The translations under genes and the position numbers were made by a program. A stretch of 27,427 bases of DNA from an uncultured Collinsella sp. (GTDB lineage Bacteria; Actinomycetota; Coriobacteriia; Coriobacteriales; Coriobacteriaceae): contig CATYZE010000031.1 in assembly GCA_958415525.1 (NCBI GenBank), positions 1 to 27,427 of the forward strand, read 5' to 3'. Positions 7,967-15,990 of this stretch are shown piece after piece (within the stretch, counting starts at the first letter, position 1; every line of letters starts with the position of its first letter). A model generated the notes under the pieces. It searched no databases. It was not told the DNA's origin and saw only the letters and a program-made list of their open reading frames with translations.

Positions 7967-9115
7967 TTAATCGAGGATGTCGTCGAGGGCACTCTTGATG
8001 CGGTCGGTCACCGACTTCTTACCGGATGCGACGTCATCGCCCATCTCGTCGGCAAAGGCGCGGAGCAGCTCGCGCTGCTTATTGGAAAGATTGGTGGGAA
8101 CGACCACACGAAGCTGCACGATCAGACGGCCGCGCGAACCGCCTCCGCCGATACGCGGCATGCCGTAATTGTTCACGCTCGCGGTGTCACCGTACTGCGC
8201 GCCGGCGGGAACCGTCACCTTGACGACCTCATCGGGCATAATGCCCTCGACCTCAATCTCGCAACCAAGTGCGGCCTGCGCGATCGAGATATCGCTCACC
8301 AGGTACAGGTCGTCGCCATTACGCTTAAAGCGCTCGTGGTCGGCAACGCGCACGTTGACGATCAGATCGCCCGAGGGCTCGCCGCGAAGGCCGGCCTCGC
8401 CAAAACCGCTCACGCGCAGCTGGCGACCGGTCGAGACGCCGGCGGGAATATCGATATCGATCTTTTCGTGCGAGGGAGTACGACCCTGACCGTCACAAGT
8501 CTCGCAGGGGTGGTCGATGACCGTGCCCTCACCATGGCAGTCGGGGCAGGGAGAGGAAGACTGAACCTGGCCCAGGAACGAACGCTGGACCGTGGTGACA
8601 TAACCCGTGCCATGGCAGCGGCCGCACTGCTTTTCGGTCGCACCCTCGGCCCTACCGGTACCGTTGCAGTCATCGCAGGGGGCCAGGCGATCATAGCTGA
8701 TCGTCTTTTTGCAGCCGAGCGCCGCCTCTTCGAGCGTCACCGAAAGCGAGATAGCCATATCGCGACCGCGACGACGCTCACGATGGCTACGGGCGCCGCC
8801 ACCGGCGCCACCGCCAAAGAACGACGAGAACAGGTCATCCATGCCCATGCCGCCAAAGATATCGTTGATGTCGACATAGCCAGAGCCACCAGGGCCGTCG
8901 GCGGTGCCGTAACGGTCATAGTTAGCGCGCTTCTGTTCGTCAGAAAGAACGGAATAGGCTTCGTTGAGCTCCTTGAACTTGGCCTCGGCCTCGGGATCGT
9001 CCGAAACATCCGGATGTACGGTACGGGCCTTCTTTAAAAACGCACGCTTAATCGTCCGCGCGTCGGCATCCCTGTCGACGCCAAGCACCTCGTAGTAATC
9101 CCTATTTTCCGACAC
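7967..9115 (-). CDS. dnaJ: Chaperone DnaJ, canonical
   Basis: 382 aa, full length for a type I Hsp40. DnaJ delivers clients to DnaK and stimulates its ATPase. The J-domain carries HPD at 34-36. A Gly-rich linker with DINDIFGG follows, then four CxxCxGxG zinc motifs (starting at C147, C164, C190, C204) and a complete C-terminal substrate-binding region (VPAGAQYGDTASV, RGRLIVQLRVVVP). The start is GTG at 9115, with AAGGA 7 nt upstream; an in-frame extension of 22 codons has no J-domain similarity. No dnaK or grpE is in the window. A promoter-like element lies just upstream, so it may be transcribed independently of the preceding DnaJ variant. Confidence 0.96.
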   Translation of the reverse strand: MSENRDYYEVLGVDRDADARTIKRAFLKKARTVHPDVSDDPEAEAKFKELNEAYSVLSDEQKRANYDRYGTADGPGGSGYVDINDIFGGMGMDDLFSSFFGGGAGGGARSHRERRRGRDMAISLSVTLEEAALGCKKTISYDRLAPCDDCNGTGRAEGATEKQCGRCHGTGYVTTVQRSFLGQVQSSSPCPDCHGEGTVIDHPCETCDGQGRTPSHEKIDIDIPAGVSTGRQLRVSGFGEAGLRGEPSGDLIVNVRVADHERFKRNGDDLYLVSDISIAQAALGCEIEVEGIMPDEVVKVTVPAGAQYGDTASVNNYGMPRIGGGGSRGRLIVQLRVVVPTNLSNKQRELLRAFADEMGDDVASGKKSVTDRIKSALDDILD

Positions 9116-9136
9116 GACCGAATCCTTCCGACTTTC

Positions 9137-9165
9137 ATTATTGTCACAGTGCGTCCTATACCCAA
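9137..9165 (-). promoter_or_regulatory. Possible dnaJ promoter
   Basis: TTGGGT (9165-9160) and AATAAT (9142-9137) are separated by 17 nt on the minus strand, about 20 nt 5' of the GTG of dnaJ. No CIRCE (TTAGCACTC-type) or HAIR-type inverted repeat was found beside it. Weak match; housekeeping-sigma use is inference. Confidence 0.35.
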
Positions 9166-9196
9166 GCTGGGCCGACCGCAAACAGAGGGTTTGATG

Positions 9197-10300
9197 TTAT
9201 TGCATTTGGTACGGCGAAAGCATGGCCCGTTGCGAGCAGCTCGCAAACCAAACCGACACGAGCGCGAACATGAAGCCGTTGGCAAAACCGTTGGCAAACT
9301 GCATCGCACCGCGCTTCCACCACAGCAGGCTGCGATGAAGCACACCGTCCGAAAGCACCATAAACAGGCCCATGGTAAAGGGGATAAAGCACATCACGGC
9401 AAAGGCCGAGAACACGCCCGAGATGGCCGACAGCACCAAAAACGGCGCCACAATGCCCATCAGGTAAAAACCGGTACGAGCTTTGCCTTCCAAGCGCTCG
9501 GCCTCAACATGGGCGCGGCCGACCAGGTCGCCGCCCGCGGCACCGTTAGTGCCAGCATGGCCCATGCCGCTAATGCGGACCTCGTCGCCATCGTGCGTGC
9601 CGGCAGGAAACTCAATCGTCTGCTCGGAGGTCACACGGGTTCGCCCGCTGCCACCGCAATCGGGGCAGGGGTCGGCCACGACCTTACCGGAACCGCCGCA
9701 CTCGGGGCAGACCGACTGGAACGTGCCCGCACCAAACAGGAAGGACAGGTCGACGTCGATGTGGCCGCGGCCACCGCAGCTCGGGCAGGTATGTGCATGC
9801 TCGGACGAAACAGAGCCCGAGCCGCCGCAGTGACCACAGGTATCGAAGCGCGTGTAGCGGACGGTCTTGCGGGCACCGCCCTTGGCCTCCTTGGCGTCGA
9901 GTTTGATATCGACGACCACGTTGGCGCCGTTCTCGGGATTGTAGGCAGCCTGGCCGCGACGCTGCTGGCCCCAGGCGCCACCAAAGGGAAAGCCGCCCTC
10001 AAAGGGATTGCCATAGCCCGTGCTGCCGGCGTAGCCGCCACCATAGGGCGAAGCCGTAGGAGCACCGGCAAAGGGATTGCCAGAACGCATGGCGTCGTAG
10101 CGCGCACGTTTTTGCTCATCCGAAAGCACGGCGTAGGCCTCGGAAACCTCTTTAAACTTTTCCTCGGCATCCGGCTCTTTGTTAACGTCCGGATGGAGCT
10201 TACGGGCCTTTTGCTGGAAGGCCTTTTGAATATCACGCGAGGTGGCGTCCTTGGAGACACCCAGGATCTCATAGTAATCTTTTTCGTTCATCGTCGCCAT
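9197..10300 (-). CDS. DnaJ-like protein with membrane-anchored C-terminus
   Basis: 367 aa. It begins as a type I DnaJ: J-domain with HPD at 36-38, Gly/Phe-rich linker with repeated GNPF/GGFPFGG (about 73-112), and four perfect CxxCxGxG zinc motifs starting at C155, C172, C198 and C212. A truncated β-domain follows (EFPAGTHDGDEVRISGMGHAG). After GGDLVGRAHVEAERLEGK (about 257-273) it departs from DnaJ: the second C-terminal domain and dimerisation end are replaced by three hydrophobic segments (about 277-297, 299-317, 337-355). This should place the J-domain at the inner membrane face. Start ATG at 10300 has AGGAGG 9 nt upstream; MNEKD three codons later is an alternative. It sits between hemW and dnaJ, where many genomes carry hrcA. 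Function beyond membrane recruitment of DnaK is unknown. Confidence 0.88.
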   Translation of the reverse strand: MATMNEKDYYEILGVSKDATSRDIQKAFQQKARKLHPDVNKEPDAEEKFKEVSEAYAVLSDEQKRARYDAMRSGNPFAGAPTASPYGGGYAGSTGYGNPFEGGFPFGGAWGQQRRGQAAYNPENGANVVVDIKLDAKEAKGGARKTVRYTRFDTCGHCGGSGSVSSEHAHTCPSCGGRGHIDVDLSFLFGAGTFQSVCPECGGSGKVVADPCPDCGGSGRTRVTSEQTIEFPAGTHDGDEVRISGMGHAGTNGAAGGDLVGRAHVEAERLEGKARTGFYLMGIVAPFLVLSAISGVFSAFAVMCFIPFTMGLFMVLSDGVLHRSLLWWKRGAMQFANGFANGFMFALVSVWFASCSQRAMLSPYQMQ

Positions 10301-10342
10301 GCGCGGCAACCTCCTGCTCACAGCAGCGTATATATTTCGGTA

Positions 10343-10348
10343 ATTCTA
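10343..10348 (-). promoter_or_regulatory. Possible -10 element for the DnaJ variant
   Basis: TAGAAT matches the -10 consensus in five of six positions and lies between the hemW stop and the ATG at 10300. No convincing -35 is found at 16-18 nt. Low confidence; hemW read-through is the alternative. Confidence 0.3.
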
Positions 10349-10358
10349 CCCGAGCGGC

Positions 10359-11591
10359 CTAAGCTAGATCCCAAAACAGCTCGAACAGAACATTTCCATC
10401 GAGCCAGCCCAGATGGGTCGGCGCCAGACAAGCTCGAACATGGCCCGCGACGACATCTGCCGAAGTGAAGGGTCCCTCATGGACCCCGAGCGTCTCGGGC
10501 ACCCAAGTGGCAAGACCCAATTCGAGCGCGCGATCGCAGGCAGCTGCCAGCTCGCCCGTTGGGATGACGCAAGCTGCACGAACCAACAGATCGGACGCGA
10601 CACCGCGCGTCATGCGACAAGCGAGCATCAAATCTTCGGCGACAGCCTCGCGCTGCGACAGATATTCGGCCTCGAACGCCGTCGCGTCATCGTCACGTTG
10701 CACCAGACGCACGCGGTACGCATCGCCTCGAGAAGACACGCCGGGGAACAAACCTGCAAGACGGTCGAAATCCTCGTCGTCGAGCATGCCCGCGGCAGAA
10801 CGACCCAGGCCCAGGTAGCCCCGTCCGGTCCAGTAGGCAATGTTATGGGCGCACTCATGGCCGTCGAGCGCGTAGCTTGCCACCTCATACGGATGATAGC
10901 CGGCCGTACCCAGGCGCTCACGCGCCGCGTCCATGCACGAAGCCTGAAAATCCTCGTCGGGCTCGAGCGACTCGTCACGGCACGCCATGCGATAGAGTGG
11001 CGTACCCTCCTCAAGCGTGAGCGGGTAGACCGACACATGATGAGGCGCCGCCGCCAACACGCCATCGAGCGTGCTCCGCCAGCTTGCGGCCGTCTGCCCG
11101 GGAAGGCCGCACATCAGGTCGCACGACACATCGAGGCCAGCGTCCTTCACCGTCGCGATAGCCGCAAGTGCGCAATTAGCATCGTGAATGCGGCCAATAG
11201 CAGCCAGCTCGGTATTGTCGAGGGTTTGCACGCCCAGAGAGATGCGCGTGACACCCGCCTCGGCAAGCGCGGTGGCGAGCTCGGCGGTCAGCGACTCAGG
11301 ATTGGCTTCGCAAGTAAATTCAACGGGCTTGCACCACATGGAGATACGACGGGCAAGTTTCACAAGGCGCTCCCCAGCCAGTGAGGGCGTGCCGCCGCCA
11401 ATATAGACCGTGAGGACCTGCGCAAGCGCCCCGGCGTCGCCAAAGGCATCGAGACGCGCGTACAGCTGCTCAAAATAGGCATCGAGCGCAGCATTCAGGT
11501 CGCACGGCGCAAAGCTGCGCGAGTCGAAGTCGCAGTAGCGGCACTTTTGAGCGCAAAACGGTACGTGCACGTACAGCGCGGTAACGGCCAC
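10359..11591 (-). CDS. hemW: HemW, heme chaperone of the HemN-like radical SAM family
   Basis: 410 aa. HemW proteins are radical-SAM relatives of coproporphyrinogen dehydrogenase that bind heme and are thought to deliver it to membrane proteins. The CxxxCxxC cluster motif followed by DF is present (C13, C17, C20, CAQKCRYCDF), with the family's VYIGGGTPS segment and a C-terminal HemN-type domain (YLGLGRSAAG). The position between dus/lepA and the dnaJ genes is the classical hemW locus and favours HemW over HemN. The start is GTG, with GGAGG 7 nt upstream inside the end of dus; only 2 nt separate the genes. Confidence 0.93.
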   Translation of the reverse strand: MAVTALYVHVPFCAQKCRYCDFDSRSFAPCDLNAALDAYFEQLYARLDAFGDAGALAQVLTVYIGGGTPSLAGERLVKLARRISMWCKPVEFTCEANPESLTAELATALAEAGVTRISLGVQTLDNTELAAIGRIHDANCALAAIATVKDAGLDVSCDLMCGLPGQTAASWRSTLDGVLAAAPHHVSVYPLTLEEGTPLYRMACRDESLEPDEDFQASCMDAARERLGTAGYHPYEVASYALDGHECAHNIAYWTGRGYLGLGRSAAGMLDDEDFDRLAGLFPGVSSRGDAYRVRLVQRDDDATAFEAEYLSQREAVAEDLMLACRMTRGVASDLLVRAACVIPTGELAAACDRALELGLATWVPETLGVHEGPFTSADVVAGHVRACLAPTHLGWLDGNVLFELFWDLA

Positions 11592-11593
11592 CC

Positions 11594-12637
11594 TTAGGCC
11601 TCCAGCGGATGCGCGGGCACCGACTCGCCAGCGGCAAGCGCTGCCTCACAGGCCACCACATCGTGCTCGATATCATCGACCAGCGCCATGAACTCCTCGT
11701 ACGTGGAGCAGCGCACCACCTGGGCGCGCCAGGCGGCGGCATGGGGCATGCCCTTGAGATACCAGCTCGCATACGTGCGGGCGCGCGACATGAGCGGCAA
11801 CAGCTCGTGCGTGAGCGTCAGGTGCTCGCGCAGGGCGTCCAGGCGCTCGACCGAGCTGCGCGACGGCACCGGCGTGCCATCAAGCGCAAGGGCGCGCGCA
11901 TCGCCAAACACCCACGGATTGCCGTAGATGCCGCGTGCGATAAACACCGCGCTGGTGCCCGAGCTGCTCAAATGTTCAGCCGCATCCTCGGCAGAGAACA
12001 CATCGCCCGAACCGATCACGGGAATCTCGACCGCGTCGGCGACCTCATCGACGACCGACCAATCGGCCTGGCCTGTATAGAGCTGCGTGGCGCAACGACC
12101 GTGAACGGCAACTGCGGCGGCACCGGCACCCTCGAGCATCTGGGCAAACGTCGCGGCATTGCGGTCCTCGGCATAAAAGCCCTTACGGATCTTTACGGTC
12201 ACGGGCACATGCGCCGCACCCACCGCGGCCTCGACAATCTTCTCGGCCAGATCGGGCGTGCGCATGAGCGCCGAGCCCTCACCCTTGGTAACGACCTTAC
12301 GGGCGGGACAGGCCATGTTGATATCGATGAGCGACAGGCGATCGCCCACGCGCTCCTCGACGGCAGCGACGGCGCTCGCAAACTGATCAGGTTTGGAGCC
12401 AAAGAGCTGCACGCAAATCTGCTGCTCCTCGTCTGCCGGCAGCACCAGGCGCCACGTCTTATTGCTGGCATAGGCAAGGCCAGCCACGCTCACCATCTCG
12501 CTGTAGGCAAGGTTGGCACCGCGACGGCGGCACATGATGCGATAGGCGGGGTCGGTAACACCCGCCATGGGAGCCATAAGGAACGGCTGCTCGGCATAGG
12601 CACCCAGCAGCCGCTTGCTGTATTCGGAAAGCGCCAT
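11594..12637 (-). CDS. dus: tRNA-dihydrouridine synthase, DusB-like
   Basis: 347 aa. An FMN enzyme that reduces specific uridines in tRNA D-loops using NADPH. The TIM-barrel opening PFLMAPMAGVTDPAYR (about 18-33), the catalytic-cysteine segment DINMACPARKV (C110) and the FMN-binding GSGDVFSAEDA and ARGIYGNPWVF segments are visible. DusB-type is the likeliest class, as in most Gram-positives; modification position cannot be read from sequence. The ATG is 4 nt after the lepA stop, so it is probably coupled; the ribosome-binding site is weak (GAGTAGG, overlapping the lepA stop). Confidence 0.93.
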   Translation of the reverse strand: MALSEYSKRLLGAYAEQPFLMAPMAGVTDPAYRIMCRRRGANLAYSEMVSVAGLAYASNKTWRLVLPADEEQQICVQLFGSKPDQFASAVAAVEERVGDRLSLIDINMACPARKVVTKGEGSALMRTPDLAEKIVEAAVGAAHVPVTVKIRKGFYAEDRNAATFAQMLEGAGAAAVAVHGRCATQLYTGQADWSVVDEVADAVEIPVIGSGDVFSAEDAAEHLSSSGTSAVFIARGIYGNPWVFGDARALALDGTPVPSRSSVERLDALREHLTLTHELLPLMSRARTYASWYLKGMPHAAAWRAQVVRCSTYEEFMALVDDIEHDVVACEAALAAGESVPAHPLEA

Positions 12638-12641
12638 GGAC

Positions 12642-14453
12642 CTACTCGTCCACCTTGAGGATCGCCATAAAGGCCTCCTGCGGGACCTCGACCGAGCCGA
12701 TGGCCTTCATGCGCTTCTTGCCCTCTTTCTGCTTCTCGAGCAGCTTGCGCTTACGCGAGATATCGCCGCCGTAGCACTTGGCCAAAACGTCCTTGCGACG
12801 GGCCTTGACGGTGGAGCGGGCGATGATCTTGTTGCCGATGGCGCCCTGGATAGGCACCTCGAACAGCTGGCGCGGGATAATCTCCTTGAGCTTGTCGCAC
12901 AGGCCGCGGGCAAGACCGTAGGCCTTGTCCTTGTGCACGATAAACGACAGCGCGTCCACCTCATCGCCCGAAAGCAGGATGTCGAGCTTGACGAGCTCGG
13001 AGGGACGGTACTCGTTGAACTCGTAGTCGAGCGAGGCGTAGCCCTTGGTGCGACTCTTGAGCTGGTCGAAGAAGTCCAAGATGAGCTCGGCGAGCGGCAT
13101 GTCGAAGCGCATCTCGACCGACTTGCTCGTCAGGTGGATCATATCGGTCGTGATGCCGCGATGCTCGATGGCAAGCTGCATGACGGCACCCGTGTACTCG
13201 GGCGGGCAGATGATCTTAGCCTTGAGGTAGGGCTCCTCGATACGCTCGATGCGCGTGGCCTCGGGAAGATCCTGCGGGCTGCGAACGTCAATCATCTCGC
13301 CATCGGTCTTGTAGACGTGATAGTCCACCGAGGGGCTCGTGGCAATGAGGTCCAGGTTGAACTCACGCTCCAGGCGCTCCTTGACGACCTCCATGTGCAG
13401 CAGGCCCAGGAAGCCCACGCGGAAGCCAAAGCCCAGCGCCACCGACGTCTCGGGCTCCCATACCAACGACGGATCGTTGACGTGCAGCTTGTCGAGAGCG
13501 TCGCGCAGGTTTTCGTAATCCTTGTTATCGATCGGGAACAGGCCCGTGTAGACCATGGGCTTGGCCTCGCGATAGCCCGGAAGCGGCTCAGGGCAGGGGT
13601 TCGAAGCCCAGGTAAGGGTATCGCCCACGCGCACGGCCTCGGGGTCCTTAAGGCCCGTGACCACGTAACCCACCTCACCGACGGTGAGCGCATCGACCGG
13701 GGTCTCGGCGGGACGCTTGACGCCCACGCCGTCAACCAAAAAGTCGCCCTTGGCCTGCATCATGCGCAGGGTGTCGCCCTTTTTGATGGAACCGTCAAAG
13801 ACGCGCACCGTAGCGACGACGCCGCGGTACTCGTCAAAATAAGAGTCCAGAATGAGTGCCTTGAGCGGGGCGTTCGCATCGCCCTTGGGCGGCGAAATCA
13901 AAAAGACGATGGACTCCAACAGGTCATGGATGCCCTCGCCGGTCTTGCCCGACACACACACGGCATCGTCGGCGGGAATGGCAAGGTCGTCCTCGATCTC
14001 AGTCTTGACCTCATCGGGGTGCGCCGAGGGCAGGTCGATCTTATTGATGGCGGGCACGATGTCCAAGTTGGCATTCATGGCGAGCGTGGCATTGGAGACG
14101 GTCTGAGCCTCGACGCCCTGCGTGGCGTCGACGACCAACACCGCGCCCTCGCAGGCGGCCAGCGAACGCGAGACCTCGTAGGTAAAGTCCACGTGGCCCG
14201 GCGTATCGATCAGGTTGAACTGATACGTCTCGCCGTCGTCGGCATCATAGGAGACGCGAACGGCATTGGACTTGATCGTGATGCCGCGCTCGCGCTCGAT
14301 ATCCATCGTGTCGAGCAGCTGCGACTCCATGTCGCGCTCGTCAACGGTATGGGTGAGCTCGAGGATGCGATCACTGATCGTGGACTTGCCATGGTCGATG
14401 TGCGCAACAATCGAGAAGTTGCGGATGTGGGAAATGTCAATTGAAGTATTCAT
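12642..14453 (-). CDS. lepA: Elongation factor 4 (LepA), translational GTPase
   Basis: 603 aa, the usual length. LepA is a translational GTPase that binds the ribosome and affects elongation or 30S biogenesis. Motifs seen: G1 AHIDHGKS (17-24), DTPGHVDFTYEV, G4 NKIDLP, and the LepA-specific C-terminus (RKDVLAKCYGGDISRKRKLLEKQ is cut here as KCYGGDISRKRKL) ending KVPQ-like EVPQEAFMAIL. I start at MNTSIDIS (14453); the frame continues 20 codons further but those lie in the rpsT terminator. The ribosome-binding site is weak (GGTAAGATAG). First gene of a run through recO. Confidence 0.96.
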   Translation of the reverse strand: MNTSIDISHIRNFSIVAHIDHGKSTISDRILELTHTVDERDMESQLLDTMDIERERGITIKSNAVRVSYDADDGETYQFNLIDTPGHVDFTYEVSRSLAACEGAVLVVDATQGVEAQTVSNATLAMNANLDIVPAINKIDLPSAHPDEVKTEIEDDLAIPADDAVCVSGKTGEGIHDLLESIVFLISPPKGDANAPLKALILDSYFDEYRGVVATVRVFDGSIKKGDTLRMMQAKGDFLVDGVGVKRPAETPVDALTVGEVGYVVTGLKDPEAVRVGDTLTWASNPCPEPLPGYREAKPMVYTGLFPIDNKDYENLRDALDKLHVNDPSLVWEPETSVALGFGFRVGFLGLLHMEVVKERLEREFNLDLIATSPSVDYHVYKTDGEMIDVRSPQDLPEATRIERIEEPYLKAKIICPPEYTGAVMQLAIEHRGITTDMIHLTSKSVEMRFDMPLAELILDFFDQLKSRTKGYASLDYEFNEYRPSELVKLDILLSGDEVDALSFIVHKDKAYGLARGLCDKLKEIIPRQLFEVPIQGAIGNKIIARSTVKARRKDVLAKCYGGDISRKRKLLEKQKEGKKRMKAIGSVEVPQEAFMAILKVDE

Positions 14454-14478
14454 GCGGACTATCTTACCCGAGCGGTAC

Positions 14479-14517
14479 AAAAAATGGAGCCTGTTCCATA
14501 AAACAGGCTCCATTTAT
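14479..14517 (-). terminator. Strong intrinsic terminator of rpsT
   Basis: A 12-bp perfect stem (ATGGAGCCTGTT at 14484-14495, AACAGGCTCCAT at 14502-14513) with a 6-nt loop is followed on the minus strand by six T. Two A-T pairs extend the base. It lies between the rpsT stop and the lepA ATG, leaving only 25 nt before lepA. Confidence 0.92.
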
Positions 14518-14549
14518 GCGCGTAATCTGTGTGGTGTGAAATTTACAAC

Positions 14550-14816
14550 TTAGGCGTTGATGCTGTTCACGAGCTTGGCAAGACCGGACTTGCGGTTGGA
14601 AGCCTGGTTCTTGTGGATGACATGCTTGGCGGCAGCCATGTCGAGACGCTTGGTGACGGTCTTGAGGGCAGCCTGGGCCTTCTCGGCGTCGCCCTCGGCG
14701 ACGGCGGACTGAACGTGCTTGGTCAGCGTCTTGAGCTCGGACTTGACAGCCTTGTTACGCATGCGAGCTGCCTCATTGGTGCGGATACGCTTCTTCTGAG
14801 ACTTGATGTTTGCCAC
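14550..14816 (-). CDS. rpsT: 30S ribosomal protein S20
   Basis: 88 aa, the typical length. S20 binds the 5' domain of 16S rRNA early in 30S assembly. ANIKSQKKRIRTNE, the Lys/Arg-rich helices and the C-terminal HKNQASNRKSGLAKLV are characteristic. The start is GTG at 14816, with AAAGGA 9 nt upstream; the longer frame (23 extra codons) covers the structured leader and is rejected. It forms a monocistronic unit with a promoter and terminator of its own. Confidence 0.96.
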   Translation of the reverse strand: MANIKSQKKRIRTNEAARMRNKAVKSELKTLTKHVQSAVAEGDAEKAQAALKTVTKRLDMAAAKHVIHKNQASNRKSGLAKLVNSINA

Positions 14817-14852
14817 TTCTGGAGTTCCTTTCGAGTTCCTTGCAAAAAATGT

Positions 14853-14881
14853 ATGACACCTCTGAGACACGGTGAGGTCAT
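14853..14881 (-). promoter_or_regulatory. Hairpin in the rpsT leader
   Basis: ATGAC (14853-14857) pairs with GTCAT (14877-14881), and CTC (14860-14862) with GAG (14874-14876), around an 11-nt loop. Autoregulation of S20 is known in E. coli; relevance here is inference. Confidence 0.3.
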
Positions 14882-14891
14882 GCAAGCGCCT

Positions 14892-14900
14892 ACTATAGCA
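14892..14900 (-). promoter_or_regulatory. Extended -10 promoter of rpsT
   Basis: TGCTATAGT on the minus strand is an extended -10 (TGn plus TATAGT, five of six to consensus). No good -35 lies at 17 nt, as is common for extended -10 promoters. The predicted leader is about 70 nt. Confidence 0.6.
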
Positions 14901-14949
14901 CGCTCCCCCTCAAAGGGATAGAACGAATTTGTCAAATAGGCAGGTATCA

Positions 14950-15912
14950 TCACGATTTTCTCAAGATGTTCGTAATCCAGAGCAAAAGCGCGGTCTGTGA
15001 ATCGGCCGAACCCTTGAGCGCGAGCTCCACATCGACGGCACTCTCGAGCGCGTCAACGAGCTCGGCCATCGAAAAACGACGTGCCCAGGTCAGGTGATTC
15101 TTGACCTGCCAGGCCTGAAGCTTGAGCGTCGCGGCGAGCTCACGCCCCTGCCCACGAGAGTCGAGCGCCTTGGCGACGATCAGCTCACGGATGCGACCGC
15201 ATAGCAGCGTGTAGGTCCACACGTAGCTCTTGGAGGGCAAAAGCTTAAAGAGCTCGAGCGAACGCCGTATATCGCGAGCCGAGACGGCGTTGAGAAAGTC
15301 CCAGGGCTGAACCTCGGCCGTACGCACGATCCAACGCTCCACGTCGGCAAGCTCAATCTGGGGCGCCTCGACCATCTGGGCGAGCTTTGCCAGGTCGTTA
15401 TCGAGCATGCGTGTGTTTTCGCCCGAACGCGAGACAAGCTCCTCGGCAGCAGACGTCGAGATGGACTTACCGTGCTGCGTCGCCATCTGCTGAACGCGGC
15501 GCGGCAGTTCCCAGCGCTTGGTACCCGAGCAATCGACGATAGCCTTCTTGTCGATCTTGGCGATTGCCTTATACAGGCGCGTATTCTTGGCAAGTGAGTC
15601 GGCGATAATGAGACAGACCGTCGTGGGGCTGGGACTTGCGAGGTACTCGACGAGCGGTTCCGAGACCGCCTTGGCAAGCTTTGAGCAGCCGTCGAGGATT
15701 ACCAGGCGAAACTCGCTGCCCATGGGAAAGGTGTTGAGCGAGCCGATGATCGATTCGATATCGGGGTCTTTCGTCATGTCGCGCTCATCGAGGTTGAACT
15801 CGACCATGCCCGACTTTTCCAAGCGAGCCTTCATACGCGAGACAGCGTGATCGCGCTTGACTCCGTCGGTACCGACGATCAGATATGCCGGCAGCAGACC
15901 GGTTTCAGACAT
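14950..15912 (-). CDS. holA: DNA polymerase III subunit delta
   Basis: 320 aa, normal for HolA. Delta is the clamp-opening subunit of the clamp loader. The N-terminal AAA-like fold opens LLPAYLIVGTDGVKRDHAV, followed by the FNLDERD segment and a region ending PSPTTVCLIIADSL. The mid-to-C-terminal helical collar contains DFLNAVSARDIRRSLELF. The start is ATG at 15912 (MSETGLLP), with AGGGGA 5 nt upstream. It follows comEC, a neighbourhood seen in many Gram-positives and actinobacteria. The function is assigned from family features rather than strict motifs, because delta sequences diverge widely. Confidence 0.92.
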   Translation of the reverse strand: MSETGLLPAYLIVGTDGVKRDHAVSRMKARLEKSGMVEFNLDERDMTKDPDIESIIGSLNTFPMGSEFRLVILDGCSKLAKAVSEPLVEYLASPSPTTVCLIIADSLAKNTRLYKAIAKIDKKAIVDCSGTKRWELPRRVQQMATQHGKSISTSAAEELVSRSGENTRMLDNDLAKLAQMVEAPQIELADVERWIVRTAEVQPWDFLNAVSARDIRRSLELFKLLPSKSYVWTYTLLCGRIRELIVAKALDSRGQGRELAATLKLQAWQVKNHLTWARRFSMAELVDALESAVDVELALKGSADSQTALLLWITNILRKS

Positions 15913-15952
15913 CGCGCTCCCCTCTCGCAGACACTCGAATTCGTACTGTGCC

Positions 15953-15982
15953 ATTTTAGCCCAGGGGCACACCGCGCGCCAA
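15953..15982 (-). promoter_or_regulatory. Possible holA promoter
   Basis: TTGGCG (15982-15977) and TAAAAT (15958-15953) are 18 nt apart on the minus strand, just after the comEC stop and about 40 nt 5' of the holA ATG. This suggests holA can be transcribed independently of competence genes. Confidence 0.45.
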
Positions 15983-15990
15983 CGATGTCA

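Noticed and set aside
6350..9037. 895-codon plus-strand open frame across phoH, mtaB and dnaJ
   Set aside because: It crosses three clear minus-strand genes and has no family motif; an antisense artefact of codon bias.
7967..10300. The two DnaJ genes as a recent tandem duplication
   Set aside because: Their linkers, zinc-region spacers and C-termini differ strongly, so an old divergence or separate origin is more likely.
12615..14444. 609-codon plus-strand frame across lepA
   Set aside because: Antisense to lepA, no domain recognised.
14454..14513. A longer lepA start 20 codons upstream
   Set aside because: It lies in the rpsT terminator stem, lacks a ribosome-binding site, and adds residues not found in LepA proteins.
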